NCBI GenBank assembly: GCA_017994695.1
Contig: JAGOKF010000027.1
Span: 1 to 44,602 of the forward strand
Origin: Myxococcota bacterium
Lineage (GTDB): Bacteria; Myxococcota_A; UBA9042; DTJE01
Length of the DNA stretch: 44,602 nt
Direction of reading: 5' to 3'
The position numbers and the translations under genes were made by a program. The stretch's first letter is position 1. Each line of letters starts with the position of its first letter. Shown in pieces: positions 6,487-14,244 of the stretch. Under the pieces are notes generated by a model, which made no database searches, was not told the DNA's origin, and saw only the letters and a program-made list of their open reading frames with translations.

Positions 6487-8730
6487 CTATCGGCCGTTGC
6501 TCGACGGTTTTCCAGGGCTGACTGGCAGGGACTCCCGGATCCAGGCGGCCAGTTCCTCCAGGTCGGCCGCCACCGCGGGACCCCACCGGCGGGAGATTTC
6601 GGGGATCTCCCGTTCGAGGGAGGACAGCATCCGATGGGCCTCCCGGGGCCGTTCCACCGCCGCCGCGGCCATGCGGGCCAGTTCCGGGATCGCCTCTTCC
6701 GGGTTCCCGCTCCGTGCCAGGAGGTCGTACCACCGATCCCCGAGGTCCGGCGGCAGGGAACCGGGAGAATCCTTCCCGTCATCCAGGTCCCGCAGCACCT
6801 CCTCGACCTCTCTCATCGAGGCCGTGTCCCCCGTCCGTCGGTGGACCTCCCGGGCGAGTTCCAGGGCCTCCCGATGTGTCGGATCCCGGTCCAGGACCTC
6901 CCGGAGGAACCGGGCCGCCGCCTGGTCTTCTCCCTCCTCCAGGGCGTCCCGGGCCCGTTCGATCCTCCATCCGACCGACCGGGGAGACTCGGGTTCCGCG
7001 GCGATGCGCCGGTCCAGCAGGGCCCTCCGTTCCTGCTGCCGGCCCAGCAGTCGGTACAGGCGATCGAGGGCATCGAGGACCGGGTCCGGATCGGGATCCC
7101 CTGCCAGGGACTCCTCGTACCACCGCGCTGCTCGGACCCGCAGCCCCGGACGGTGCTCGACCAGGGACGCGGCGTACCGGAGCAGTTCCCGCCGTCCGGG
7201 ATGGCTCCCTGCCATCTCCGCGATGCGGGTCGCCACCTCGTGGGCCTGGGAGTCCTCCTGCACGGCCAGCCGGACCATGTCCCGGACCTCGGGATCGGAC
7301 GGATCCTCCTCCAGCAACGCCCGCCAGATCCCGAGGCTTCCCCGGGGATCCCGGGCCGTCCGACGCAAGGCCCGAATCTTCCGCAGGGACCACAGGACGG
7401 CGGGATCGGTGACCCCCGACTCCCGGGGCCTCTCCAGCAGGCGATCCAGCCACTCGTCCGCAACCCGGCAGAGCCCCTCTTCGTCCAGGGCCGCCAGCGT
7501 ACGCTGGACCAGGCCTTCCACCTCCTCCCCGGCCGCCAGGGCCATCATCCGTCCCCGCAGGGCCTCGGCCTGCTGTCCCCTGCCGATCCGCTCCAGGCAG
7601 ACGGAGGCCCTCCGGAGCAGGTCTGGTTCCGCCACGCCCAGGGACAGGATCTCCTCGATCAGGACCCAGGCGGAGTCCGGCGGCAAACCCCGGGTCGCCT
7701 CGCCGATCCACCCCGCTCCCCAGCGGAGGTCCCGGAAGCCCGCCTCCGATCCCGGCAGGGCCGTCGCCAGCCGCCGGATCCACCGGAACCGGTCCTCGGC
7801 GCCCGCCAGGGCCGGAAGGCGATCCGCCAGCAGCAGGGCCACCATCGACACCTCGACCCGGTCCGGACGATCCTCCCCGATCTCCCGGCATCGGCCCAGC
7901 ACCTCGGGCCACAGCCTCGGATGATCCAGTCCCTGGACCAACAGATCCCCGTCGACCGGCTGGTTGCTCCGGAAGCGATCCCGGAGTTGCTCCTCGGACA
8001 GCGGTTCCCGCATCTCCCCGGGGGGATCGGACGCCTCCCCGGACCTCTCGGGTTCTTCCTCCGGCCGGCCGAAACGAGCCACCCAGGACGACCCCTCCTC
8101 CCGGGTCTCCAGAAAACGGACTCCCCGACGATCCGGGACCTTCCATCCCCGCTCCGCCAGGAGACCCTGGAGCAGCGGGGACAGCACCCCCACCCGGACC
8201 CGCCCCGAAGCCCGGACCAGCCGCGCCCAGGGCAACCGGACATCCTCCGTTGCCAGGAGACCCAGGCGGTTCCAGGGAATCCCCGCCCACCCGAAGACCC
8301 GGGGTTCCTCGAACCGCAGTTCCAGATCGGTGCCCGGTTCCGTCGATGCCACGATCCGCACCCGCAGCGAAAAGAGCACTCCCCGGGCCCGTCCGCCGAT
8401 CCAGAGGCGGCGTCCCCCCTCGATGGGATGCACCGCTTCCACCCGGACTTCCCGGGAACCCGTCCACCGGATCCCCGCCAGGCTCGCCCGGACCTCCAGG
8501 CCTTCCAGCACCGACCGGACCGAACGGAGCGAACGGGGTCCCGCCGAGAGATCCAGGGAACGGGGAGTCCTGCGGATTTCCATCCGGAGGTCCCGGACCT
8601 GCAGCCGGCGGTCCAGGATCGCCTGATCAAGGCGCAGCCGGACTCCGTCCCGGCTGGCTTCCAGCTGGAAGGGGGTTTCCTCCCTGGCCGGGGCAGACCA
8701 GGGAACCGGGAGGGGAGGATCGGGTTCCAT
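6487..8730 (-). CDS. large TPR/alpha-solenoid-like protein, unknown function
   Basis: A 747-residue cytoplasmic-looking protein without a signal peptide. Residues 1-210 are beta-rich, with alternating RVRL/LRVR segments. Residues from about 250 to the end are a long series of Leu/Ala/Arg helices of TPR-like period (for example LGRQQERRALLDRRIAAEPE and ARDALEEGEDQAAARFLREV), typical of scaffolding solenoids. No catalytic motif was seen. It starts the two-gene minus-strand operon with the PEGA-like protein. A partnership in an envelope or bookkeeping complex is plausible but unproven. Its first ATG lies next to a structured 314-base gap shared with the divergent GNAT-clpX genes. Confidence 0.7.
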   Translation of the reverse strand: MEPDPPLPVPWSAPAREETPFQLEASRDGVRLRLDQAILDRRLQVRDLRMEIRRTPRSLDLSAGPRSLRSVRSVLEGLEVRASLAGIRWTGSREVRVEAVHPIEGGRRLWIGGRARGVLFSLRVRIVASTEPGTDLELRFEEPRVFGWAGIPWNRLGLLATEDVRLPWARLVRASGRVRVGVLSPLLQGLLAERGWKVPDRRGVRFLETREEGSSWVARFGRPEEEPERSGEASDPPGEMREPLSEEQLRDRFRSNQPVDGDLLVQGLDHPRLWPEVLGRCREIGEDRPDRVEVSMVALLLADRLPALAGAEDRFRWIRRLATALPGSEAGFRDLRWGAGWIGEATRGLPPDSAWVLIEEILSLGVAEPDLLRRASVCLERIGRGQQAEALRGRMMALAAGEEVEGLVQRTLAALDEEGLCRVADEWLDRLLERPRESGVTDPAVLWSLRKIRALRRTARDPRGSLGIWRALLEEDPSDPEVRDMVRLAVQEDSQAHEVATRIAEMAGSHPGRRELLRYAASLVEHRPGLRVRAARWYEESLAGDPDPDPVLDALDRLYRLLGRQQERRALLDRRIAAEPESPRSVGWRIERARDALEEGEDQAAARFLREVLDRDPTHREALELAREVHRRTGDTASMREVEEVLRDLDDGKDSPGSLPPDLGDRWYDLLARSGNPEEAIPELARMAAAAVERPREAHRMLSSLEREIPEISRRWGPAVAADLEELAAWIRESLPVSPGKPSSNGR

Positions 8731-8913
8731 GAACCTCTCGGAATCTCCGGAATGGCACCCGCCTGCATTCTATTCCGAAAGGACGTCGAGAAAAGATGGA
8801 CGGGAACCGGGAAGGAGGAACCAGGAGAAGGGGATTGTCGGTTCGTCGAAAGGTCCTGCAACCTCTTGTGACTAGCCGGATTTTCGGCCAACATCCCCTG
8901 TCGGCAGACCGTG

Positions 8914-8958
8914 GAGGACCCGGCGGGTCCCGGTCGAGGACCCGACGGGTCCCCGGTC
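8914..8958. repeat. tandem direct repeat, each unit with a 15-bp palindrome
   Basis: Two adjacent units, 8914-8935 and 8936-8958, start GAGGACCCG and end CCGGTC. They differ only at the palindrome centre and by one extra C. Each contains GGACCCG-N-CGGGTCC (8916-8930 and 8938-8952). The centres are 22 bases apart, about two helical turns, so the sites face the same side of the helix. This is the geometry of an operator pair for a dimeric regulator. Confidence 0.7.
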
Positions 8959-9000
8959 CGGGATCCGGGTCGGAGGTGTTTCCGACAGGCTCCGGACGGG

Positions 9001-9035
9001 TTTTCCACAGGGAATCGGAAACGCTTTCCACAGGG
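9001..9035 (+). repeat. DnaA-box-like direct repeats upstream of the GNAT gene
   Basis: TTTTCCACA at 9001-9009 and CTTTCCACA at 9024-9032 share an 11-base core TTTCCACAGGG, 23 bases apart. Both resemble the DnaA-box consensus TTATCCACA (one and two differences). They lie 10-44 bases before the GNAT start and could be DnaA-type or other regulator sites. Confidence 0.4.
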
Positions 9036-9044
9036 GGTCGGGCC

Positions 9045-9539
9045 ATGGAGGAGGATCGGGTCGCGGGGGGGGTCCGGGAGGGTGCCGACGTGGATCGGAT
9101 CGAGGAGATCCTGCGGGCCACGGGGGTGTTCATCGAGGAGGAGGTCCAGGTCGCCCGGGGGATGGTGGAGGACGCGGTGACCCGTCAGGAATACCGCATC
9201 GGGTGCATCCGGGACCCGGCCGGGACCATCACGGGATACATCCTGTGGGGGCGGACGCTCTTCACCCGGGAGACCTGCGATCTCTACTGGATGGCCGTGG
9301 ACCCGAAGGAACAGGGCCGGGGGATCGGCCGCCGATTGATCCGGATCATGGAGGCGGACATGAGGGCCCGGGGCGAGCGGTTCGTCCGGATCGAGACCTC
9401 GAGCCTTCCCCACTACCGGAACACCCGGGAATTCTATCGGTCGGTGGGCTACCCGGAGGTGGTCCGGCTCCCCGACTTCTACGCGCCGGGCAACGACCTC
9501 TGCATCCACTATGGGGAGATTCCGCCGGGAATGGAGTAG
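9045..9539 (+). CDS. GNAT-family N-acetyltransferase
   Basis: A 164-residue GCN5-related acetyltransferase. The acetyl-CoA-binding motif A is clear: beta-4 YWMAVDPKEQGRGIGRRLIR, with the R/Q-x-x-G-x-G loop at QGRGIG. It is followed by the usual C-terminal strand around FYRSVGYPEVVRLPDFYAPG, where the Tyr can act as general acid. Substrate unknown. The gene lies 57 bases before clpX with a hairpin between them, so partial read-through into clpX is likely. The 5' gap carries the tandem palindromes. The longer open frame from 8796 would cross those elements and has no family similarity, so the ATG at 9045 is preferred. Confidence 0.85.
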   Translation: MEEDRVAGGVREGADVDRIEEILRATGVFIEEEVQVARGMVEDAVTRQEYRIGCIRDPAGTITGYILWGRTLFTRETCDLYWMAVDPKEQGRGIGRRLIRIMEADMRARGERFVRIETSSLPHYRNTREFYRSVGYPEVVRLPDFYAPGNDLCIHYGEIPPGME

Positions 9540-9546
9540 AATATCG

Positions 9547-9577
9547 CCCCCGCCCGGCGGATCCGCGACGGCGGGGG
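9547..9577 (+). terminator. hairpin between the GNAT gene and clpX (possible attenuator)
   Basis: CCCCCGCC (9547-9554) pairs perfectly with GGCGGGGG (9570-9577). The loop itself contains the palindrome GCGGATCCGC. Only a short T run (TTTT at 9595-9598) follows some distance away, overlapping the clpX start. It may attenuate read-through or stabilise the clpX 5' end. Confidence 0.4.
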
Positions 9578-9596
9578 AACCGGAAGGAAGGGGGTT

Positions 9597-10892
9597 TTGT
9601 TGGACCGGCGAAAGGACCAGGACCACTTGCGGTGCAGTTTCTGCGGCAAGCCCCGGAGCCAGTCCCGGCGGCTGATCGCGGGGCCCAACGTCTTCATCTG
9701 CGACGAGTGCGTGTCCCTGTGCAACGACATCATGGCCTCGGAGCTGGAGAAGGAGTCCCGGCCGGTCCGGCCCTCCTCGCTGCCGAAGCCCCGGGAGATC
9801 GTCTCGGTCCTGGACGAGTTCGTCGTCGGGCAGGAGGCGGCGAAGCGGGTGCTGGCCGTGGCGGTGTACAACCACTACAAGCGGGTGGAGACCCGGAGCC
9901 GCCGCCGGCCGAGCGACGTGGAGATCCAGAAGAGCAACATCCTGCTCCTGGGTCCGACGGGTTCGGGAAAGACGCTGCTGGCCCAGACGCTGGCCCGGAT
10001 CCTGAAGGTGCCCTTCGCCATCGCCGACGCCACCACGCTGACCGAGGCGGGATATGTCGGGGAGGACGTCGAGAACATCGTGCTGGCCCTGCTGCAGAAC
10101 GCCAACTGGGACGTGGACGCGGCGAAGCGGGGCATCATCTATGTGGACGAGATCGACAAGATCGCCCGGAAGGCCGACAGCCCCTCCATCACCCGGGACG
10201 TCTCGGGCGAGGGAGTGCAGCAGGCGCTGCTGAAGATCCTGGAGGGGACCATCGCCAACGTCCCGCCGAAGGGCGGACGGAAGCACCCCCAACAGGAATA
10301 CGTCCAGGTGGACACCACGGACATCCTGTTCATCTGCGGCGGGGCCTTCGTGGGCCTGGACCGGATCGTGGAGAACCGGGTCCGTGGGGGCAGCATCGGG
10401 TTCGGTTCCGAGGGGAGGAAGTCCTCCGGGAAGCGCAGCGTCGGGACGATCCTCCAGGACCTGCAGCCCGAGGACCTGATCCGCTTCGGGATGATCCCGG
10501 AGTTCGTGGGTCGGTTCGCCGTCTTCGCGGCCCTGGACGAACTGTCCGAGGAGACCCTGGTCCGGATCCTGACGGAGCCCAGGAACTCCCTGGTGCGGCA
10601 GTACCAGTGGATGCTGGGCCTCGACAACGTCGATCTCCGGTTCACCGACGAGGCCCTGCGGGCCGTGGCCCGGCAGGCCGTGAGCCGGGGCACGGGTGCC
10701 CGGGGGCTCCGGTCGATCCTGGAACGGGTGATGCTGGACGTGATGTTCGAGGTGCCGGACCGACCGGAGGTGCGCCAGGTGACCATCACCGAGGACGTGG
10801 TGCTGCGGCACGCCGAGCCGGTGATGGAGACCGCCGCCGTGAAGGAGGTCCGGGAGGTCCTGGAACCCGAGGAGCCGGCGGAGTCCGCGTGA
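9597..10892 (+). CDS. clpX: ClpX, ATP-binding unfoldase subunit of ClpXP
   Basis: A 431-residue AAA+ unfoldase that delivers substrates to ClpP. The N-terminal zinc-binding domain has C13/C16/C35/C38. Walker A GPTGSGKT is at 119-126, the pore loop GYVG at 152-155, Walker B IIYVDEID at 180-187, and an RKH-loop-like [10 protein letters not shown] near 226-235. Sensor/arginine-finger regions and the C-terminal AAA+ lid are present, so the gene looks intact. The start is TTG (9597 or 9600) behind GGAAGGAAGGGGG; no ATG is available upstream. clpP and tig, the common neighbours, are absent. The stop overlaps a GTG of the HIT frame, so the two are probably coupled. Confidence 0.97.
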   Translation: MLDRRKDQDHLRCSFCGKPRSQSRRLIAGPNVFICDECVSLCNDIMASELEKESRPVRPSSLPKPREIVSVLDEFVVGQEAAKRVLAVAVYNHYKRVETRSRRRPSDVEIQKSNILLLGPTGSGKTLLAQTLARILKVPFAIADATTLTEAGYVGEDVENIVLALLQNANWDVDAAKRGIIYVDEIDKIARKADSPSITRDVSGEGVQQALLKILEGTIANVPPKGGRKHPQQEYVQVDTTDILFICGGAFVGLDRIVENRVRGGSIGFGSEGRKSSGKRSVGTILQDLQPEDLIRFGMIPEFVGRFAVFAALDELSEETLVRILTEPRNSLVRQYQWMLGLDNVDLRFTDEALRAVARQAVSRGTGARGLRSILERVMLDVMFEVPDRPEVRQVTITEDVVLRHAEPVMETAAVKEVREVLEPEEPAESA

Positions 10893-10903
10893 CGGGGGGG
10901 GCG

Positions 10904-11407
10904 GTGAAGACCCTGTTCGCACCCTGGCGGATGCGCTGGATCCGGGAAGGCGGACGGATGGAGGGGGGCGGCTGCATTCTGTGCGACCTGGGGTCCCGGG
11001 ATCCCGGGGACGAAACGGGAATCCTGGAGAAGGGGACGCTGGCCTTCACCGTGCTGAACCGGTTTCCTTACACCGCCGGACACCTGATGGTGGTCCCCGT
11101 GCGCCACGTGGCCAGTCCGGCGGACCTGACGCTGGAGGAATGGGCGGAGATCCATCGCCTGATGGGACGCTGTCTCCGGGCCCTCGATCGGACCTTCCGG
11201 CCCCACGGATTCAACGTGGGAATCAACCTGGGACGGGCCGCCGGGGCCGGGATCGAGGATCACTGCCACCTGCACGTGGTGCCGCGCTGGGAAGGGGACC
11301 ACAACTTCCTGACGGTGCTGGGAGAGACCCGGGTCGTTCCCGAGGACCTCCCGGAGACCCGCCGGCGAATGATGGAAGGCCTTGCCGAGGAGGGGGAACT
11401 GGCATGA
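10904..11407 (+). CDS. HIT-family nucleotide hydrolase/phosphorylase
   Basis: A 167-residue histidine-triad protein. The active site is [11 protein letters not shown], with H120, H122 and H124 and an upstream AGH (H60). The N-terminus [13 protein letters not shown] and the C24/C27 pair are typical of the Ap4A-phosphorylase-like bacterial branch. It should cleave nucleoside 5'-phosphoryl compounds such as AppppA or adenylated metabolites. The GTG at 10904 is chosen because it gives the canonical start and follows a G-rich Shine-Dalgarno. A GTG at 10889 overlapping the clpX stop is the alternative. Its stop overlaps the next ATG (ATGA). Confidence 0.9.
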   Translation: MKTLFAPWRMRWIREGGRMEGGGCILCDLGSRDPGDETGILEKGTLAFTVLNRFPYTAGHLMVVPVRHVASPADLTLEEWAEIHRLMGRCLRALDRTFRPHGFNVGINLGRAAGAGIEDHCHLHVVPRWEGDHNFLTVLGETRVVPEDLPETRRRMMEGLAEEGELA

Positions 11408-12156
11408 AGACCCGGGGGATGATCGTCACGATGCTGCTGGTCGCAGGCCTCTGGGCCCCGCGGGCGACGAGGGCCCAGTCCTCGGTGTCGGAGGGGTTCT
11501 ACAAGGAGGGGGTTCGCCTGGGAGAGGAAGCGAGCCAGAAGGAGAGCGAGGACCTGATGAACGAGGCCCTGGCCCGCTTCCAGAAGGCGGCGATGCTGGA
11601 GCCGAAGGTCTTCAAGTACCAGTTGAACCTGGCCTACGCCTACGACCGCCTGAACCGTCTGCCCGAGGCCCAGGCGGCCTACGAGGCGGCCATCGCCCTG
11701 GGACCGAAGTCCGCCGAGGCCTGGCTGGGCCTGGGCAGCGTGCTGTTCCGGCTGCGGTTCCTGGAGGCCTCGGAGAAGGCCTACCGCAAGGCGCTGGCGC
11801 TGAACCCCAAGAGCGTCTCCTCCTACTTGGGCCTGGCCGGGATCGCGGTGGAGCGGGAACAGCTGGACGAGGCCCTGAAGATGTACCGGGCGGCCCTGAA
11901 GGCGAATCCGAAGAACAGCGAGGCGGCCTTCAAGGCGGCCAACATCCTGTGGCGGCAGCAGAAGTACGACGAGGCGGCGGACCTCTACCGGAAGGAACTG
12001 GAGGGGCGGCCGAACCACGCCGAGGGCTGGCTGGGCCTGGGACTCTGCCTGAAGGAGGCCGGGAAGAAGGAGGAGGCCCGGGCGGCCTTCCAGAAGGCCT
12101 GCCAGGGCGGGATCCGCCAGGCCTGCGCGCACTACAAGAAACTCGGCGAGCCCTGA
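11404..12156 (+). CDS. secreted TPR-repeat protein
   Basis: A 250-residue exported protein with a Sec signal peptide ([20 protein letters not shown], cleavage near TRA-Q). From about residue 40 it consists of five to six tetratricopeptide repeats, for example [40 protein letters not shown] and [20 protein letters not shown]. The last repeat ends in a Sel1-like [16 protein letters not shown] arrays mediate protein contacts, here in the periplasm. The start overlaps the HIT stop by 4 bases, and lnt follows within about 20 bases. A lipoprotein- or envelope-assembly scaffold is possible; no partner can be named. Confidence 0.85.
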   Translation: MKTRGMIVTMLLVAGLWAPRATRAQSSVSEGFYKEGVRLGEEASQKESEDLMNEALARFQKAAMLEPKVFKYQLNLAYAYDRLNRLPEAQAAYEAAIALGPKSAEAWLGLGSVLFRLRFLEASEKAYRKALALNPKSVSSYLGLAGIAVEREQLDEALKMYRAALKANPKNSEAAFKAANILWRQQKYDEAADLYRKELEGRPNHAEGWLGLGLCLKEAGKKEEARAAFQKACQGGIRQACAHYKKLGEP

Positions 12157-12173
12157 GGGCCCGGAGGCCCGCC

Positions 12174-13760
12174 ATCGACCCTCACTTCCCCTGGAATCGG
12201 CCTGCCGTCCAGGTTCCCCTGGCCGTGGTGTGCTCGGCCGCGCTGGAGGTCCTGAGCCTCCCGGACTTCGGGTGGTCCTGGGCTGCCCTGCTGGCTCCGG
12301 TCCCGATCCTGCGGGTGCTGCCGCGTCTGGGATTCGGACAGGCCTTCCTGGCGGGCTGGGCTGCGAAGGTGCTGGCGACCGCCGGGATCTTCCACTGGCT
12401 GATCCCCACCGCCGTCGAACTGGCCGGGTTTCCCCTGGCCGGGGCCGCCGGGGTCTGGGTGGCCTTCTCCCTGGCCCAGGGGCTGGTCGGGGGCGTGCTG
12501 GGACTCGCGATTCGCGGAACCTCGGACCTGCCCTGGCCCTGGAACTGGCTGGCCGTTCCCCTGGCCTGGGTCGCGGCCGATGCCTGGCTGCCCCACCTGT
12601 TCCCCTACGGCCTGGGCCACGCCTTCTGGCAGTCGCCCGCCTGGATGCAGGGTGCCGAGGCGACGGGGATCGAGGGGACGACCTTCGTCGTGGTGCTGCT
12701 GGCGTCGGGGCTGGCCGAGTGGTCCCGCCATCCCCGGGAACGGCGGGGATTGGCCTCCCTGGCTGCCGGGGTGGCGGTCGCGGCGGCCTGGGTGGGGTTC
12801 GGAGCCCTGCGGCTGACCCAGGTCCTCGAGGCGGAGGCATCGGCCCCTCGGCTGAAGGTGCTGCTGGTGCAGCCGGACATCCAGCCGAGGATGAAGACCC
12901 GGAGGGACGTCGAGACGCGGCGGGCCATCGAGGACCGGCTGATCCGCCTCAGCGAGGAGGGGGGGGCGCCGTCCCACGACCTGGTGGTCTGGCCCGAGGG
13001 GGCCTGGCCCTGGGAGTGGGACAGCCGTCGCCAAGGGACGCTGGGCGACGAGGCCCGCCGGGGGGCCGAGGTGCTGGCCGCGGCCGCGGCGCGGTGGCAG
13101 AGGCCCGTCCTCTTCGGGACGATCACCCGGCCAGGGGCTCGGAGCCGCAACTCCCTGGTGCTACTGGGTCCCGATGGCGTCGAGAAGGCCCGCTACGACA
13201 AGACCCGCCTGCTGGCCTTCGGCGAGTACATGCCGCTCCGGGACGTCTTCCCGTCGATCCGGGGGCGGATCCGGGGGGTCGGGGACCTGGAGGCCGGGGA
13301 TTCCTTCGTGCCGCTCGAGGTGGGGCCCTTCCGGCTGGCCCCCTCGATCTGCTACGAGGCGATTCACGGGGCCCTGATCCGGGACGCCGTCCGGGCCACC
13401 GGGGCCTCGGTGCTGGTGAATCTGACCAACGACGGCTGGTTCGGACCGTCGGGGGCCCCGGCCCAGCACCTGATGGTCCAGGTTCCCCGGGCGGTCGAGC
13501 AGCGCATCCCCCTGATCCGGGACACGATGACCGGGATCTCGGCGGTGGTGCACGCCTCGGGGGTCGTCGCGGCCCGGACCGGGATCGCCGAGGCCACGGC
13601 GTTGTCGGCGGAGGTCCCCGTCCCGGACCTGGGAAGGACGCTGCTGTCCCGCCTGGGATCGTGGTTTCCTGCTTGCTGCGGCCTTGGGTTCCTGGCGCTG
13701 TTCGGCTGGGGGCTTTCCCGTCGCCGGGTCCCGGGCCGGAAGCAGGGGCCGGCCCCGTGA
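12174..13760 (+). CDS. lnt: apolipoprotein N-acyltransferase Lnt
   Basis: About 528 residues. Lnt adds the third acyl chain to the N-terminal Cys of lipoproteins in the inner membrane. Several transmembrane segments occupy about 1-215, followed by a periplasmic nitrilase domain. With residue 1 at 12174, the catalytic triad is E275 (VVWPEGAWPW), K343 (YDKTRLLAFGEYMP) and C393 (SICYEA). A closing helix lies near 500. The start is odd: the frame has no ATG, GTG or TTG between the TPR stop and 12225, yet GGAGG (12163-12167) sits 6 bases before an ATC at 12174. GTG at 12225 or 12228 is the conventional alternative and would clip the first membrane helix. Confidence 0.93.
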   Translation: MDPHFPWNRPAVQVPLAVVCSAALEVLSLPDFGWSWAALLAPVPILRVLPRLGFGQAFLAGWAAKVLATAGIFHWLIPTAVELAGFPLAGAAGVWVAFSLAQGLVGGVLGLAIRGTSDLPWPWNWLAVPLAWVAADAWLPHLFPYGLGHAFWQSPAWMQGAEATGIEGTTFVVVLLASGLAEWSRHPRERRGLASLAAGVAVAAAWVGFGALRLTQVLEAEASAPRLKVLLVQPDIQPRMKTRRDVETRRAIEDRLIRLSEEGGAPSHDLVVWPEGAWPWEWDSRRQGTLGDEARRGAEVLAAAAARWQRPVLFGTITRPGARSRNSLVLLGPDGVEKARYDKTRLLAFGEYMPLRDVFPSIRGRIRGVGDLEAGDSFVPLEVGPFRLAPSICYEAIHGALIRDAVRATGASVLVNLTNDGWFGPSGAPAQHLMVQVPRAVEQRIPLIRDTMTGISAVVHASGVVAARTGIAEATALSAEVPVPDLGRTLLSRLGSWFPACCGLGFLALFGWGLSRRRVPGRKQGPAP

Positions 13761-13776
13761 GGGGTGACCATCGGGT

Positions 13777-14025
13777 TCAGCGGAGCGGGAAGAAGTCCCG
13801 GGCCACCAGGACGGGGAACGAGAAGACCGTCTGGAGCAGCACGAAGCCGACCAGGAAGACCAGCAGGAACAGGGACAGGAACGCCAGCAGGTACTGGTGC
13901 CAGGGCCTGCGGCGAAGGAACAGGCCCACCAGCAGCAGGCCGATGCCGACGGACAGCAGCACCAGCGTGACCAGCGCCCGGACGTCGATGGCGATCCAGC
14001 CCCCGTAGACCGTGGCCCAGTCCAT
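13777..14025 (-). CDS. small two-helix membrane protein, unknown
   Basis: An 82-residue hydrophobic protein with two transmembrane helices (about 17-38 and 46-70), a basic LRRRPW turn between them and a short tail. I do not recognise the family. It has a clear GGGAGG site before ATG 14025 and a near-consensus promoter 18-46 bases upstream, which supports expression as a single gene. It is convergent with lnt, 16 bases away. A function as a small envelope subunit or regulator is only a guess. Confidence 0.65.
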   Translation of the reverse strand: MDWATVYGGWIAIDVRALVTLVLLSVGIGLLLVGLFLRRRPWHQYLLAFLSLFLLVFLVGFVLLQTVFSFPVLVARDFFPLR

Positions 14026-14042
14026 GGCCGCCTCCCGGGTCC

Positions 14043-14071
14043 AGCCTAGCCGGTCGGACCGGGGGAATCAA
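14043..14071 (-). promoter_or_regulatory. sigma70-type promoter for the 82-residue membrane protein
   Basis: Minus strand TTGATT (plus 14071-14066), 17 bases, TAGGCT (14048-14043). It lies 18-46 bases before the ATG at 14025. Confidence 0.6.
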
Positions 14072-14199
14072 GCCGCGCCGGCGACTCCGGCCGCCGTGGC
14101 GCGGGGGACCCGCCGGATTCGGACGACCCCGAACCGCCCGTTCCCCGGGGCCTGAGGACGGAACGCATCAGGAAAACTGGACTTTTTGCACGACAGGAG

Positions 14200-14222
14200 T
14201 AGCATACGGCCGGTTTTCGGCC
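14200..14222 (+). promoter_or_regulatory. -10-like box and 5' hairpin before the VKOR gene
   Basis: TAGCAT at 14200-14205 resembles a -10. Directly after it GGCCG (14208-14212) pairs with CGGCC (14218-14222) around a GTTTT loop, which would place a small hairpin at the 5' end of the mRNA. No good -35 is visible, so this is tentative. Confidence 0.3.
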
Positions 14223-14244
14223 CCGGCGGGCCGAGGAGGAGGAA

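Larger units (their letters stand above)
8731..9044. other. 314-base divergent intergenic region with regulatory signals
   Basis: No gene is seen here. It separates the minus-strand solenoid gene from the plus-strand GNAT-clpX genes. It holds a TAGAAT-like -10 on the minus strand (plus 8772-8767), a plus-strand TTGTGA (8866-8871) 17 bases before CAACAT (8889-8894), two tandem palindromes (8914-8958) and two TTTCCACAGGG repeats (9002-9035). The density of symmetric elements is far above the other gaps in this window. Confidence 0.6.

Noticed and set aside
8881-9044. Chromosomal replication origin
   Set aside because: Only two imperfect DnaA-like boxes and no AT-rich unwinding stretch; no dnaA, dnaN or rpmH nearby.
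7659-10922. 1087-codon minus-strand frame across clpX and the intergenic region
   Set aside because: It crosses clpX antisense, the regulatory palindromes and the start of the solenoid gene; no protein family is visible.
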